Positions 12,742 to 24,200 of a stretch of DNA of 64,000 nt are shown in pieces. Position numbers and translations under genes: made by a program. The DNA comes from Elephas maximus indicus (lineage: Eukaryota; Chordata; Mammalia; Proboscidea; Elephantidae): contig NC_064839.1 of the NCBI RefSeq assembly GCF_024166365.1, positions 34,236,378-34,300,377 on the forward strand, read 5' to 3'. Position 1 is the stretch's first letter, and each line of letters starts with the position of its first letter. The notes beneath the pieces are model-generated. The model was not told where the DNA came from. It worked only from the letters and a program-made list of their open reading frames with translations, and searched no databases.

Positions 12742-12948
12742 TTATCTGGTGGCACAATGGTTAAGTGATCTGTTAAGCCGCTAACCAAAAAGCTGGCAGT
12801 TCGAACCCAGCCACTGGCTCTACAAGAAAGACCTGGCCATCTGCTCCCATAAAGATTATAACCTAGAAAACCCTATAGGGTGGCTGTACTCTGTCACATG
12901 GGATTCCTATGAGTTGAAATTAACTGGACGGCACCTAACAACAACATC
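12742..12948 (+). mobile_element. AfroSINE with RTE-type tail, plus orientation
   Basis: Head 'tctggtggcacaatggttaa', B-box 'ggcagttcgaaccc' and tail 'ggacggcacctaacaacaac', which is the same end as the RTE LINE at 39.9 kb. Confidence 0.9.
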
Positions 12949-13501
12949 TATAAAAGTTCTAGATATAGATAAAAGTGAAATATGCAATATATTCCCATTA
13001 TCAGAATTTCAGAATCACAGCATTCTGGGGTTAAAAGGCAGATTAGATGCTGGCCTAGCTCCCCACAGTGCAAACAAGGAGACTGAAGCCCCAAGACCTA
13101 TCCAAAGCCACACAGACCTCCCAGGCAGGGAAATGACAACGTCACTGTGAGGAAGCAGACAAGGTTCTGACTCTGGCAGTCCTGCGTCCGGCACAGATTT
13201 TAGCTGGCCATTTTGCATGTGCCACAAGGGGGACTGTCCCTAGGAGAGAGGAAGTATTCTGAATGCTAGAGAATACACACTCAGGGTCGGCACGAAGGTC
13301 ACTGGTAGGGTTGGCAAACTTCTCGCAGTAGACCTAAGACTTGATGAGGAAAGCCTTTCCAAAGCAGCTGCAATCATGTTATTTCATAACTTAAAACACC
13401 TGCTTTGTCACAATCACTGGAAAAAGGAGAGACTGGGAGAAAAAAAGGAAAAATTGAAAAATCTCCCTCTAGTATTCCCTCTGATTTCCTATACCTGTCC
13501 A

Positions 13502-13700
13502 AACCTGTTGCTATTGAGTTGATTCCAACTCATAGCAACCGTAAACGACAGAGTAGAACTGCCCCATAGGGTTTCCAAGGCTGTGAGTCTTTACAGAAGT
13601 AGAATGCCACATCTTTCTCATGTGGAGTGACTAGTGGGTTCGAAACGCCAAGCATTCAGTTGGAAGATGAGCACTCAACCACTGTACCACCAGGGCTCCT
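13502..13700 (-). mobile_element. AfroSINE, minus orientation
   Basis: The complement of head 'gagccctggtggtacagtgg' lies at the right, and the complement of 'ggtttccaaggctgtgagtc'-type body lies inside. Confidence 0.88.
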
Positions 13701-14369
13701 CTGTGTCTGTTTAGGTCACCCTAAAATAGGGAGTCTCCCTAACACTGACTTTAATGAGGATCTTCCCAAAGCTGGTCCAACTGGTGTTCAAGTTTCTGGA
13801 ATGAAAAACAAGTTTATAGGCAGCAAGGTCACCTGATTTTGACCATGTGCATGCTGTTTACCCTGTGATGACAGGCCAGAGACTGCCACAGCTTTGATAA
13901 ATGCTGCAAAGCCTCTACTATCTCTCTGAAGTCTACTAGGGCCCCCACACGACTAAATGCCATAAAAAGGAAACTTGAACGTGGCAAGGGTGTAAAAGGA
14001 GGGAAGTCACAGACACCATACTCTAGCTGGGAAACCCCATTCTGGTCACTGAATTGTTAATGTAAACTTGTTAACTGTTTCCCTGACCTGTGAGGTATCT
14101 CATTGCATCATCACCAAAAAGAAGTCCCTCCTCCACCCCCAATCCACCTACTTACTATCAAGGCCTACTACATAGACCAGGCCATGGCCACAGTCAAGAA
14201 ACAGAGGCAGTCCACCACTGAACCATCTGCAGCCCAGACCCATGACTACACAGATAGTTGGCTACACAAATGTGGCTTAGCAGCTCACATTAGTTACAAG
14301 TGTTAGCCAGGGGATCTCTATCTCTGACAAGTCAATGTTGGGGAAAAGACAGTGGCAATGAGGGGCTTA

Positions 14370-15499
<1,130 letters not shown>

Positions 15500-15500
<1 letters not shown>

Positions 15501-16155
15501 CTTGGAGGGAGCTGCTATTGTGTCACTGGGGCGGGGAGGAGCGGGACCAGATCCGCCCCGCCCAGCCAATAGCCAACGAGTCTGCCGGGGCCGCAGGGAA
15601 ACTGAGTCCGAGTCCAGCACCTCTCTTTGGACATGGCCACGCCTTGCCACATTTTGGACTTCATATCCCAAAATGCAGATCTTGTCAGGAACGGCCCAAG
15701 TCGAGCTGCTATGGAACTTTGGGAGATGTAGTGTAAACCTGCTCAGCCGTAAGTCTGTCCAACCGAGTCTTCGGAACACCGAAAACTACAATTCCCGCCA
15801 CCAAAGGGGCTCCAGCCTCTCGGTTCACCTCCCTCCACCATGGTCGCCGGTGATCCCACTGCCTCAGTTGTTCTGGTACCTAGGGTCAAATCCGCTGCAG
15901 TGACTAACTCTTGAGGGGACCAGCTCCCGATCCCGAGTTCACTTTTGCTATTTGGCCTTCCTCCCAGGCCGCGGACGCCGGGCTCGAGGCCGTGGTGAGC
16001 GCAATCCTGACTCCGCCCCCAAGCCGGGCCGCTGCGGCAGTCGCCATGGCGACGGGTTGTACACTACGGTAGGCCATGGAGGCTGGCTGCTCGACCGCCC
16101 AAGGCGTCATGGCCTCCTCGCAGTCGCAGTGCTGCAGCTTTACGCCCCTCCCAAG
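15500..16155. promoter_or_regulatory. Bidirectional CpG-rich promoter, RANBP10/TSNAXIP1
   Basis: GC-rich DNA lies between the RANBP10 start codon and a probable TSNAXIP1 first exon, and no TATA box is seen. Three sequences resemble the ZNF143/THAP11 element ACTACAATTCCCAGAATGC: 15658-15676 (acttcatatcccaaaatgc), the complement of 15713-15732 (actacatctcccaaag core) and 15785-15799 (actacaattcccgcc). The spacing and head-to-head genes fit a shared promoter. Confidence 0.75.
16060..16155 (+). other. TSNAXIP1: Probable TSNAXIP1 5' exon (non-coding or alternative start)
   Basis: GC-rich sequence ends in ctcccaag|gtaggc, a good splice donor at 16156, downstream of the shared promoter. An open frame runs through it, but no family resemblance is visible, so it is most likely 5' UTR. 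The 5' boundary is a guess. Confidence 0.45.
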
Positions 16156-16851
16156 GTAGGCGCCTTCTGGGCCGACAGTGGAGAAGAGAACTTGAGTACT
16201 TCTGGAGAGGGAGGCGGCATCTAGTCCCGACCTTTGCACCTCCTGCTCGCCTCTGTCCAGTGGCCTGGGGCTCCAGCCCCACAGGAGCAGTGGTGGAGAA
16301 ACAGAATCCGGGCTGACTTGTCAGCCCAATGAGGACGTTACATGAATGAAGAACACCAAGGGCAGGGGAAGTTTATCATTAGTGTAACAGTCATTTTGTA
16401 TTAAGTATAGATTATGTGCTAAGTGTATCGAACATATATTATGTGCTAAGTACGACCTTGAGTATATCACGCCTAAATTTTAGAGACCATCTCATGAATA
16501 GATTTGACACATTGAATACTAATGACCGAACACCAACGAGTTGTGAAATAACATCAAGGATATTATACATGAAGAAAGCAAGAGGTCATTAAAAAGACAT
16601 GAGAGAAAGAAAAGACCTAAATCGATGTCAGAAGAGACTCTGAAACTTGCTCTTGAATGTCGAGCAGCTAAAGCAAAAAAAAAAATGATGATGTACAAGA
16701 GCTGAACAGAAGATTTCAAGGGGCGGCCCAAGAAGACAGAGTAACGTGTTATGATGACACAGGCAAAGACCTGGAGATAGGAAACCAAAAGGGAAGAACA
16801 CGCTCAGCATTTCTCAAGCTGAAAGAACTGAATAAAAAAATTCGAGCCTCA

Positions 16852-17204
16852 CCCAGGACAAGAACCATTTCCAAAGCCAACTCTTCAGACATGGATTGGA
16901 CTAGACAATGGGTTGAAGAGGGATGCTAGTGAGGAGTGAGCTTTTTGGACCAGGTGGACACTTGAGACTATGTTGTCACCTCCTGCCTGGAGGGAAGATG
17001 AGAGGGTGGAGGGGGTTAGAAGCTGGCGAAATGGACACGAAAAGAGAGTGGAGCAAAAAAGCGGGCTGTCTCAATAAAAAAAAAAAAATTTTTTTTTTGG
17101 GGGGGAGCATAATTGGGAGTGTGTAGCAAGGTGTATACGGGTTTTTGTGTGAGGGAGTGACTTGTAAACTTTCACTTAAAGCACAATAAAAATTATTTAA
17201 AAAA
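16852..17204 (+). mobile_element. L1 3' end, copy A
   Basis: A 5'-truncated L1 3' UTR ending 'cacttaaagcacaataaaaa'. It carries an odd A12-T10-G7 run at about 17076-17104, where copy B has plain sequence. It ends in ttcaagcctca (17205-17215), a repeat of the RTE target text ttcgagcctca at 16841-16851. Confidence 0.85.
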
Positions 17205-17215
17205 TTCAAGCCTCA

Positions 17216-18286
17216 TTATGCTGAAATTAGTCAGTTGCAAAAGCACAAATATTGTATAAGACCACTATTATAAGAACTTGAGAAATAGTTTAAACTGAGA
17301 AGAAAACATTTTTTGTGGTTACAAGAAGGGGGAGGGAGGCCGGGTGGGAGAGGGGTACTCACTAATTAGATAGTAGTTAACTACTCTAGGTGAAGGGAAA
17401 GACAACACACAATACAGGGGAGGTCAGCACAACTGGACTAAACCAAAAGCAAAGAAGTTTCCCAAATAAACTGAATGCTTCGAAGGCCAGTGTAGCAGGG
17501 GCAGGGGTTTGGGGACCATGGTTTCAGGGGACATCTAAGTCAATTGGCATAATAAAATCTACTCAGAAAACATTCTGCATCCCACTTTGAAGAGTGGCGT
17601 CTGGGGTCTTAAATGCTAGCAAGCAGCCATCTAAGATGCATCAATTGGTCTCAACCCACCTGGATCAAAGGAGAATGAAGAACACCAAGGACATAAGGTG
17701 ATTACGACCCCAAGAGACAGAAAGGGCCACATGAACCAGAGACTACATTATCCTGAGACCAGGAGAACTAGATGGTGCCCGGCTGCAACCGATGACTGCC
17801 CTGACAGGGAACACAACAGAGAACCCCTGAGGGAGCAGGAGAGCAGTGGGATGCAGACCCCCAAATTCTCCTAAGACCAGACTTAATAGTCTGACTGAGA
17901 CTAGAAGGACCCCAGTGGTCATGGCCCCCAGACCCTCTGTTGGCCCAGGACAGGAACCATTCCCAAAGCCAACTCTTCAGACATGGATTGGACTGGACAA
18001 TGGGTTAGAGAGGGATGCTGGTGAGGAGTGAGCTTCTTGGATCAGGTGGACACTTGAGACTATGTTGGCGTCTCCTGCCTGGAGGGAAGATGAGAGGGTA
18101 CAGGGGGTTAGAAGCTGGCGAAATGGACTTGAAAAGAGAGAGTAGAGGGAGAGAGCAGGCTGTCTCATTAGGGGGAGAGTAATTGGGAGTATGTAGCAAG
18201 GTGTATATAAGTTTTTGTGTGAGAGACTGACTTGACTTGTAAACTTTCACTTAAACCACAATAAAAATTATAAAAATAAAAAAAAA
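17216..18286 (+). mobile_element. L1 3' end, copy B (longer)
   Basis: About 1.07 kb of afrotherian L1 3' UTR. Its last ~360 bp match copy A closely ('agccaactcttcagacatgg' through 'ttaaaccacaataaaaatta'). It is followed by a third copy of the target string ttcaagcctca at 18287-18297, after which the RTE resumes. Confidence 0.85.
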
Positions 18287-19949
18287 TTCAAGCCTCAAGT
18301 TGCAATACTGAAGGATTCTACAGGGAAAATATTAAATTGATGCAGGAAGCATCAAAAGAAGATGGAAGGAATACACAGAATCACTATACCAAAAAGAATT
18401 GGTTGATGTTCAACCATTTCAGGAGGCAACATATGATCAGGAACTGATGATACTGAAGAAAAGTCCAAGCTGCACTGAAGGTGCTGGCAAAAACAAGGCT
18501 CCAGGAATTGACAATACCAATTGAGATGTTTCAACAAACAGATGCAGCGCTGGAAGTGCTCACTCATCTATCCAAGAAATTTGGAAGACGGCTACCTGGC
18601 CAACCGACTGGAAGAGATCCATATTTATGTTTATTCCCAGAAAAGGTGATCCAACCAAATGCAGAAATATCGAACAATATCATTAATACCATGTGCAAGC
18701 AAAATTTTGCTGAAGATCATTCAAAAGCAGCCGCAGCAGTATATCAACAGGAAACTGCTGGAAATTCAAGCCAGATTCAGAAGAGGACGTGGAACCAGAG
18801 ATATCATTGCTGATGTCAGATGGATCCTGGCTGAAAGCAGAGAATAGTAGAAAGATGTTTACCTGTGTTTTATTGAGTATGCAAAGGCATTTGACTGTGT
18901 GGATTATAACAAATTATGGATAACATTGTGGAGAACGGGAATTCTGGAACACTTTATTGTGCTCATGAGGAATCTCTACATGGATCAAGAAGAAATCGCT
19001 CCAACAGAACAAGAAGATACTGCGTGGTTTAAAGTCAGGAAGGATGTGAGTCAGGGTTGTATCCTTTCACCATACCTATTCAGTCTGTATGTGGAGCAAA
19101 TAATCTGAGAAGCCAGACTATATGAAGAAGAACGGGGTATCAGGATTGGAGGAAGACTCATTAATAACTTCCATTATGCAGATGACACAACCTTGCTTGC
19201 TGAAAGTGAAGAGGACTTGAAGCACTTACTGATGAAGATCAAAGATTACACCTCAACATAAACAAAGCAAAAAATCCTCACAACTGGACTAATAAGCAAC
19301 ATCATGATAAGCAGAGAAAAGATTGAGGTTGTCAAGGATTAATTTTACTTGGATCCACAATCAACACCCATGGAAGCAGCAGTCAAGAAATCAAAAGATG
19401 CATCACACTGGGCAAACCTGCTGCAAAAGACCTCTAAAGTGTTGAAAAGCAAAGATGTCACCTTGAGGACTAAGGTGTACCTGACCCAAGGCATGGTGTT
19501 TTTAATCACCTCATGTGCATGTAAAAGCTGGACAATGAATAAGTAAGACTGAATGAGAATTGATGACTTTGAATTGCAGTGTTGGCAAAGAATTTTGAAT
19601 ATACCATTTGGCACCACTGAATGCCAAAAGAATGAACAAATCTGTCTCGAAAGAAGTACAACCAGAATGCTCCTTAGAAGTAAGGATGGCGAGATTATGT
19701 CTCACATACTTTGGACATGTTATCAGGAGGAATGAGTCCCTGAAGAACGTCATGCTTGGTAAAGTAGAGGGTCAATGAAAAAGAGGAAGACCCTCAAGGA
19801 GATGGATTTACACAGTGGCTGCAACAATGGGCTCAAGCATAGCAACATTTGTGAGGATGGCACAGGACCAGGCAGTGTTTCGTTCTGTAGTGCATAGGGT
19901 CACTATGAGTCGGAACCGACCTGACAGCACCTAACAAAAACAACTAGGA

Positions 19950-20117
19950 CTTTATATACCACATTTAACTCTCACAATAACCCTATGAGGTAGTAACATC
20001 ACCATTTTTACAAATGGAGAAATAGAAGCCTGGAGAGATGAGTGATGGAAATAGGATTTGAACTTAGCTCTGTCAAACTCTAGAACCTGAACTCTTAGCC
20101 ATGGGAATAAACTGCCT
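19950..20117 (+). mobile_element. MIR SINE (ancient)
   Basis: Text follows the MIR order: 'taactctcacaataacccta', 'gaggtagtaac', 'aaatggagaaatagaagcc', 'ggatttgaacttagctctgt' and 'gaactcttagcca'. Confidence 0.75.
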
Positions 20118-20885
20118 CTTCACTCACTGGAAGACTCATGTCCAATGGGGGCTGACTCTAAGCAGCCCAGGTGTCTCCCATGGCCACATGGGTAGCTCCT
20201 GCCTAAACCCGGGTGCAGCCTCAAAAAGAATACAACAACAAGGTCCATTGGCCAGGAAGACCACAGAGAATATGAATTAGAACAAAAATGTTGGATAAGT
20301 ACATTTCTAGCTTTGGAATTTCAGAGAAGGCCCTTAACATTCCGGGCCTCAGCTTCTATTTGTCAGACATGGAGGCAACACAGCCCACATCACAGCATTG
20401 TTGGGAGCATTTAGGCAGAACAAGAGAAACTCTTGTCACACTCTTGCATATAATAAGCACTCAGTAAGCATGTAATTTCCCCTTCTACTGATTCCCAGTA
20501 CAAAAATCTTGATCTCACCTAAACTCTAATCCTTCAGGGTCTGCTGCCTTGACAGGGAAAGCCTACAAAGGTCCCCAAGAAGAGAGAGTTAGTTAACCAA
20601 TTTGATGATTTTATCCAGAGCTAAAATGAGTTCTACAGGAACCAGGCAGCAGGCTTGAGAAAGGGTACTGTTACCATCACAGGAATGATTTAGAAAACCG
20701 TAATCTTGTGTAGAAGGGATTTGAAATAGACTCAGAAAGACAATCCTTAGAAAGAGAATCCCCTAGAGTGTGCCACAGTCATGTACATGAAACCATCATT
20801 GCGGCTACAGCTGAGCACAGTAAACAGAAGTATAGGCCTGCAGAAGGTTCTCTGGGCTCATGGTGGGGGTGTCCTGCTACTGCAG

Positions 20886-21218
20886 GATTTGCCGAGACTC
20901 TGGTGATGAGGAGAATGTTTCTGCGAAGGTAGGAAAGTGGTTTGGGCCCAGGGCCAGGCACTTGTTTGCCAGCATCTCTGGGAATCTGGAGGCAGTGCTG
21001 GAAGACCCACAGCCTGGCTCTGGGGGGAAAGGAGGCCATCTTTTGAGGATCCAGAAGATGAGGGGGCTCTTCCCACTCATACCTGTCATCCACCACAGCC
21101 TTCCCCTTCTCTATGCAGATCAAACCAGCGACCTTCAGTAGTGACCATAAATGACTCCTTTGTCCAGGAAGGTAAGAGTATCCAGAAACGCAAGCTTTCT
21201 CAGAAACGGAGGACACCG
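20886..21218 (+). CDS. TSNAXIP1: TSNAXIP1 first two coding exons (N-terminus)
   Basis: Exon text ending at 20928 (ctgcgaag|gtagga) joins 21119-21218 to read MRRMFLRRSNQRPSVV and on to KRKLSQKRRTP, 41 residues in phase with exon 3. The end is strongly basic and resembles a bipartite nuclear-localisation signal. The acceptor before the first of these exons is probably ctgctactgcag at 20874-20885. Shorter isoforms starting at the Met in exon 3 (YMGSHLS) would drop this segment. Confidence 0.75.
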
Positions 21219-24200
21219 GTGAGTGGTAATATGCTGTTGGAACCCCAGATGTCACCCCCTCGACCCTATCTGCAGCCCAATAGCACCACACATCTAAAAC
21301 ATACCCACCAGAGCTGCCTTTCCCTGGTCAGGGAGTATGCCTCTCAGAAACCAAGCCAACTAGCTTCTGGTGTGTGTGTGTGTGCACTCCGGCCCCACTT
21401 GTTCTAAGAAGCCCTCCCAGATCTCCCAGGAAGAAAGGGACTCAGCTCCCTGGCCCACAGGCACCTTCCATCTGCAGCTCAACATTCTCGCGTATACCTC
21501 ACTTCTTCACCAAGCTGGCCAGGTGCCAGCCACTGTGCTAGGTGCTGAGATGTTCACACCAGTTCCACCAAGGACCTTCAGGTCTGTGACTGTATCTTTT
21601 TGCCTTTGTGGACCCAGTGCCTGGTAGGGTACTTGAGTGACTAGCATACATTGAGAGCTTGTGGGTAGGTGTGTGAAGGCAAGAGTAAAGGGATGCTTCC
21701 CCATCACATTGTTGGCACTGGTTTGGAAACAGACACCCTTTACCAGCCTCAGGAAAGGTCCCTCCTCCATTCCTGTTCTTTAAAGTTTTTACATAAAAAT
21801 TAAGCACCTTTTGGTCTTTTGTTGATTCTTGTTATCTAATCAACAAACAGCCATTGCCTAAATCTCACAGACAATGAAACACACTTGAGCAAATTTTTAA
21901 CACCAGCTCACAGTGGAGCACCATGGGCTGTGGTGGTTTTCCTTGCGTGAGTGTGCCTTTTGTGGAGGATTTGAGGACACATGGGTCATACGCTTTGTGA
22001 GCCTGGGAGCACCGGGACCCCGACTCCAGGGAGGGAAAGAGAGACAATGCAGACTTCTTCTGAAGATCTATTGACTTGGGGCTAGCACTCACCCCCTCCC
22101 CATCCCTCTCAGGTGCCACCTACTGGGCGCGTCTGTGGCGGGCCTTTTCTTTTTTCTGCACGGCCTGACCGACCGTCCTTCTCGACCCCCAGGGGGCACT
22201 GTTCCACCCACTGTTCCCCCGGGGCCTCACTTCCCGTTTTCACCTGCAGGGGACAGCAGAAAGCATAGAGTGCCCAGGAACACTTTTCCAGCCTCCCTCT
22301 GGCTAAGGTCTTCCCCAGCTCTTATATAACTGGGCCAACAGGCGGCGTTAACCGCTGGTTCTCCAGTTTCCACTCCCCTCCACGGTCAAAGTAGGGCTAT
22401 CACGTAAACTCCGGGTAAAAACGGCAGACAAAACACGCAGATTGGCCTTTTGACACTGAAAAACATCATTAATTCGCTAGGGTGCTTCTTTGACGATTTC
22501 CCAGGTGTTTTCCATGGTTACTTTTATAAAAATCACATCAATTTTGATAGTCGTTCAAAAAATTTTATCTAATTTGATTTTCAAATTTGACTTATTTCGT
22601 TTTTCCAATTTGTACATTGATACTCTTATTTCCTGTTTATTATTTTCCTGCTTTCCTTTAGATCGATCATTCTTTTCCTTTTCAAGCAACCAGGGGTACA
22701 GTTCCTTAAGACTTTCTCAGTATTGAAAGTATTATAAGCAAGTAAAATAAATGCCTTGTAAGTGCTACTCAGGCTATGTCCCAAACATTTTGAACATATA
22801 ACCTTATTTCTATACATGTTGTATTTTAAGTAATCAGAAATAAGTACCTTATTTCTATACATGTTGTATTTTAAGTAACTAGTTAGGGAATTTTTGAACC
22901 AGGGAAAAGCATGTACAAACAGATAAACTCAAATAGGAATTGATAATAAATAGGAATTTATTATCAATTCCTATTTTTATTACATTTATCAGCAAATGCA
23001 AGGTATTTTCGGGTTTGAAAATGTCTTAAGACCTTATCTGTGACCTATAATTAGTTTTTTGTATACGTTTAAAGATTGTTCTTGAATCCTGATCAAGATG
23101 GGGGGAAATGTAGAACAGATTGTAAAGTTCTCATGGAATCCAGATTCTCTGGAGACATGGAGGCTGGGTGAACCCCTAAAACTATTGCCCTGAGATAGCT
23201 TTTAAATCTTAAACCAAAAATATCCCCTGAAGTCTTCTTAAAACCAAACAATAGTTTAGCTTAACTAGTCAAGAAGGCCTGACTTGAGCTTTGTGCTTTT
23301 TTAAGATCTATCTATTTTTTTTTTTATCTATATGAGATCAAACTGATAAGAGCAACTCAAAAGACTAGATAGTAAACTTAGGGGGCAGTGAGTTTATGTT
23401 AATGGGGGAGGAACAGCTCAGAAAAGGAGGGTGAGAATGGTTGTACAACTCAAAGAATGTAGTCAATGTAACTGAGTTGTACATGTAGAAATTGTTGAAT
23501 TGGTGTATGTTCAGCTGTATATATTCTCAACAACAACAAAATAAATTATAAAAAAAGCTTGTTCTTTATTTCTATTTAATACATTATATAAATTTGTTCA
23601 TCTATCATTATCAATTATATCACTCTTGAGGTTAGTGTCTTTCACTTTCTCTGCTTGATGTAGCTTATATTCTGATAGATGGACTTTAAGCTCTTTACTA
23701 TGATGATGTTTCATTTTCTCTCTTTTTTTCCCCTTGTGTTTTTATTTATCCCTGGGTGGTAAAATTGATTAACATTCTCAGCTGTTAACTGAAAAGTTGG
23801 AGGTTCTAGTCTACTCAGAGGTGCCTTGGAAGAAAGGTCTGGCAATCTACTTCTGAAAAATCAGGCATTGAAAACTCCATGGAGCACAGTTCTACTCTGA
23901 TATACATGGGGTAGCCATGAGTTGGAATCAACTCAACAACTGTTTTTTTTTTTGTTGTTTGTTTGTTTTGTTGTTGTTGTTTACTATATGCCAGGCACTG
24001 GGGATACAGTGGTAAATAAGACAGACATATTCTCTGTCAATGAGAGAAGAAGGGTCTTAGCTGTAGAATTACAGTGACATGGGATGGATATAGTGATGGG
24101 AAGGTGAAAGGGGGGGCTCCAGCCTGGTAAGGGCATCAGGGAGAACCCCTGACATCTTAAGAGTAACTAGTTAGGGAATTTTTGAACCAGGGAAAAGCAT

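Larger units (their letters stand above)
16452..19948 (+). mobile_element. 5'-truncated RTE LINE split by two L1 insertions
   Basis: The first part, 16452-16851, matches the linker between endonuclease and reverse transcriptase of the RTE at 36.7-39.9 kb. The element resumes at 18287 and runs through the reverse-transcriptase region ('cattatgcagatgacacaac', the YADD box, near 19172) to the RTE tail ending near 19948. The reading frame is interrupted many times. The intervening 16852-18286 is L1. Confidence 0.92.
16156..20885 (+). other. TSNAXIP1: TSNAXIP1 first intron
   Basis: About 4.7 kb without a recognised host exon. It contains a 5'-truncated RTE LINE split by two L1 3' ends (16.45-19.95 kb) and an old MIR at 19.95-20.12 kb. 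20.12-20.88 kb appears to be unique intron; I see nothing further there. Confidence 0.6.

Noticed and set aside
2411-13700. Regularly recurring ~200-bp repeats that might suggest an array (CRISPR-like or tandem)
   Set aside because: They are dispersed SINEs in both orientations at irregular spacing, several with their own target duplications; there is no array.
21370-21384. (TG)n microsatellite in a TSNAXIP1 intron
   Set aside because: Only about seven units; ordinary.
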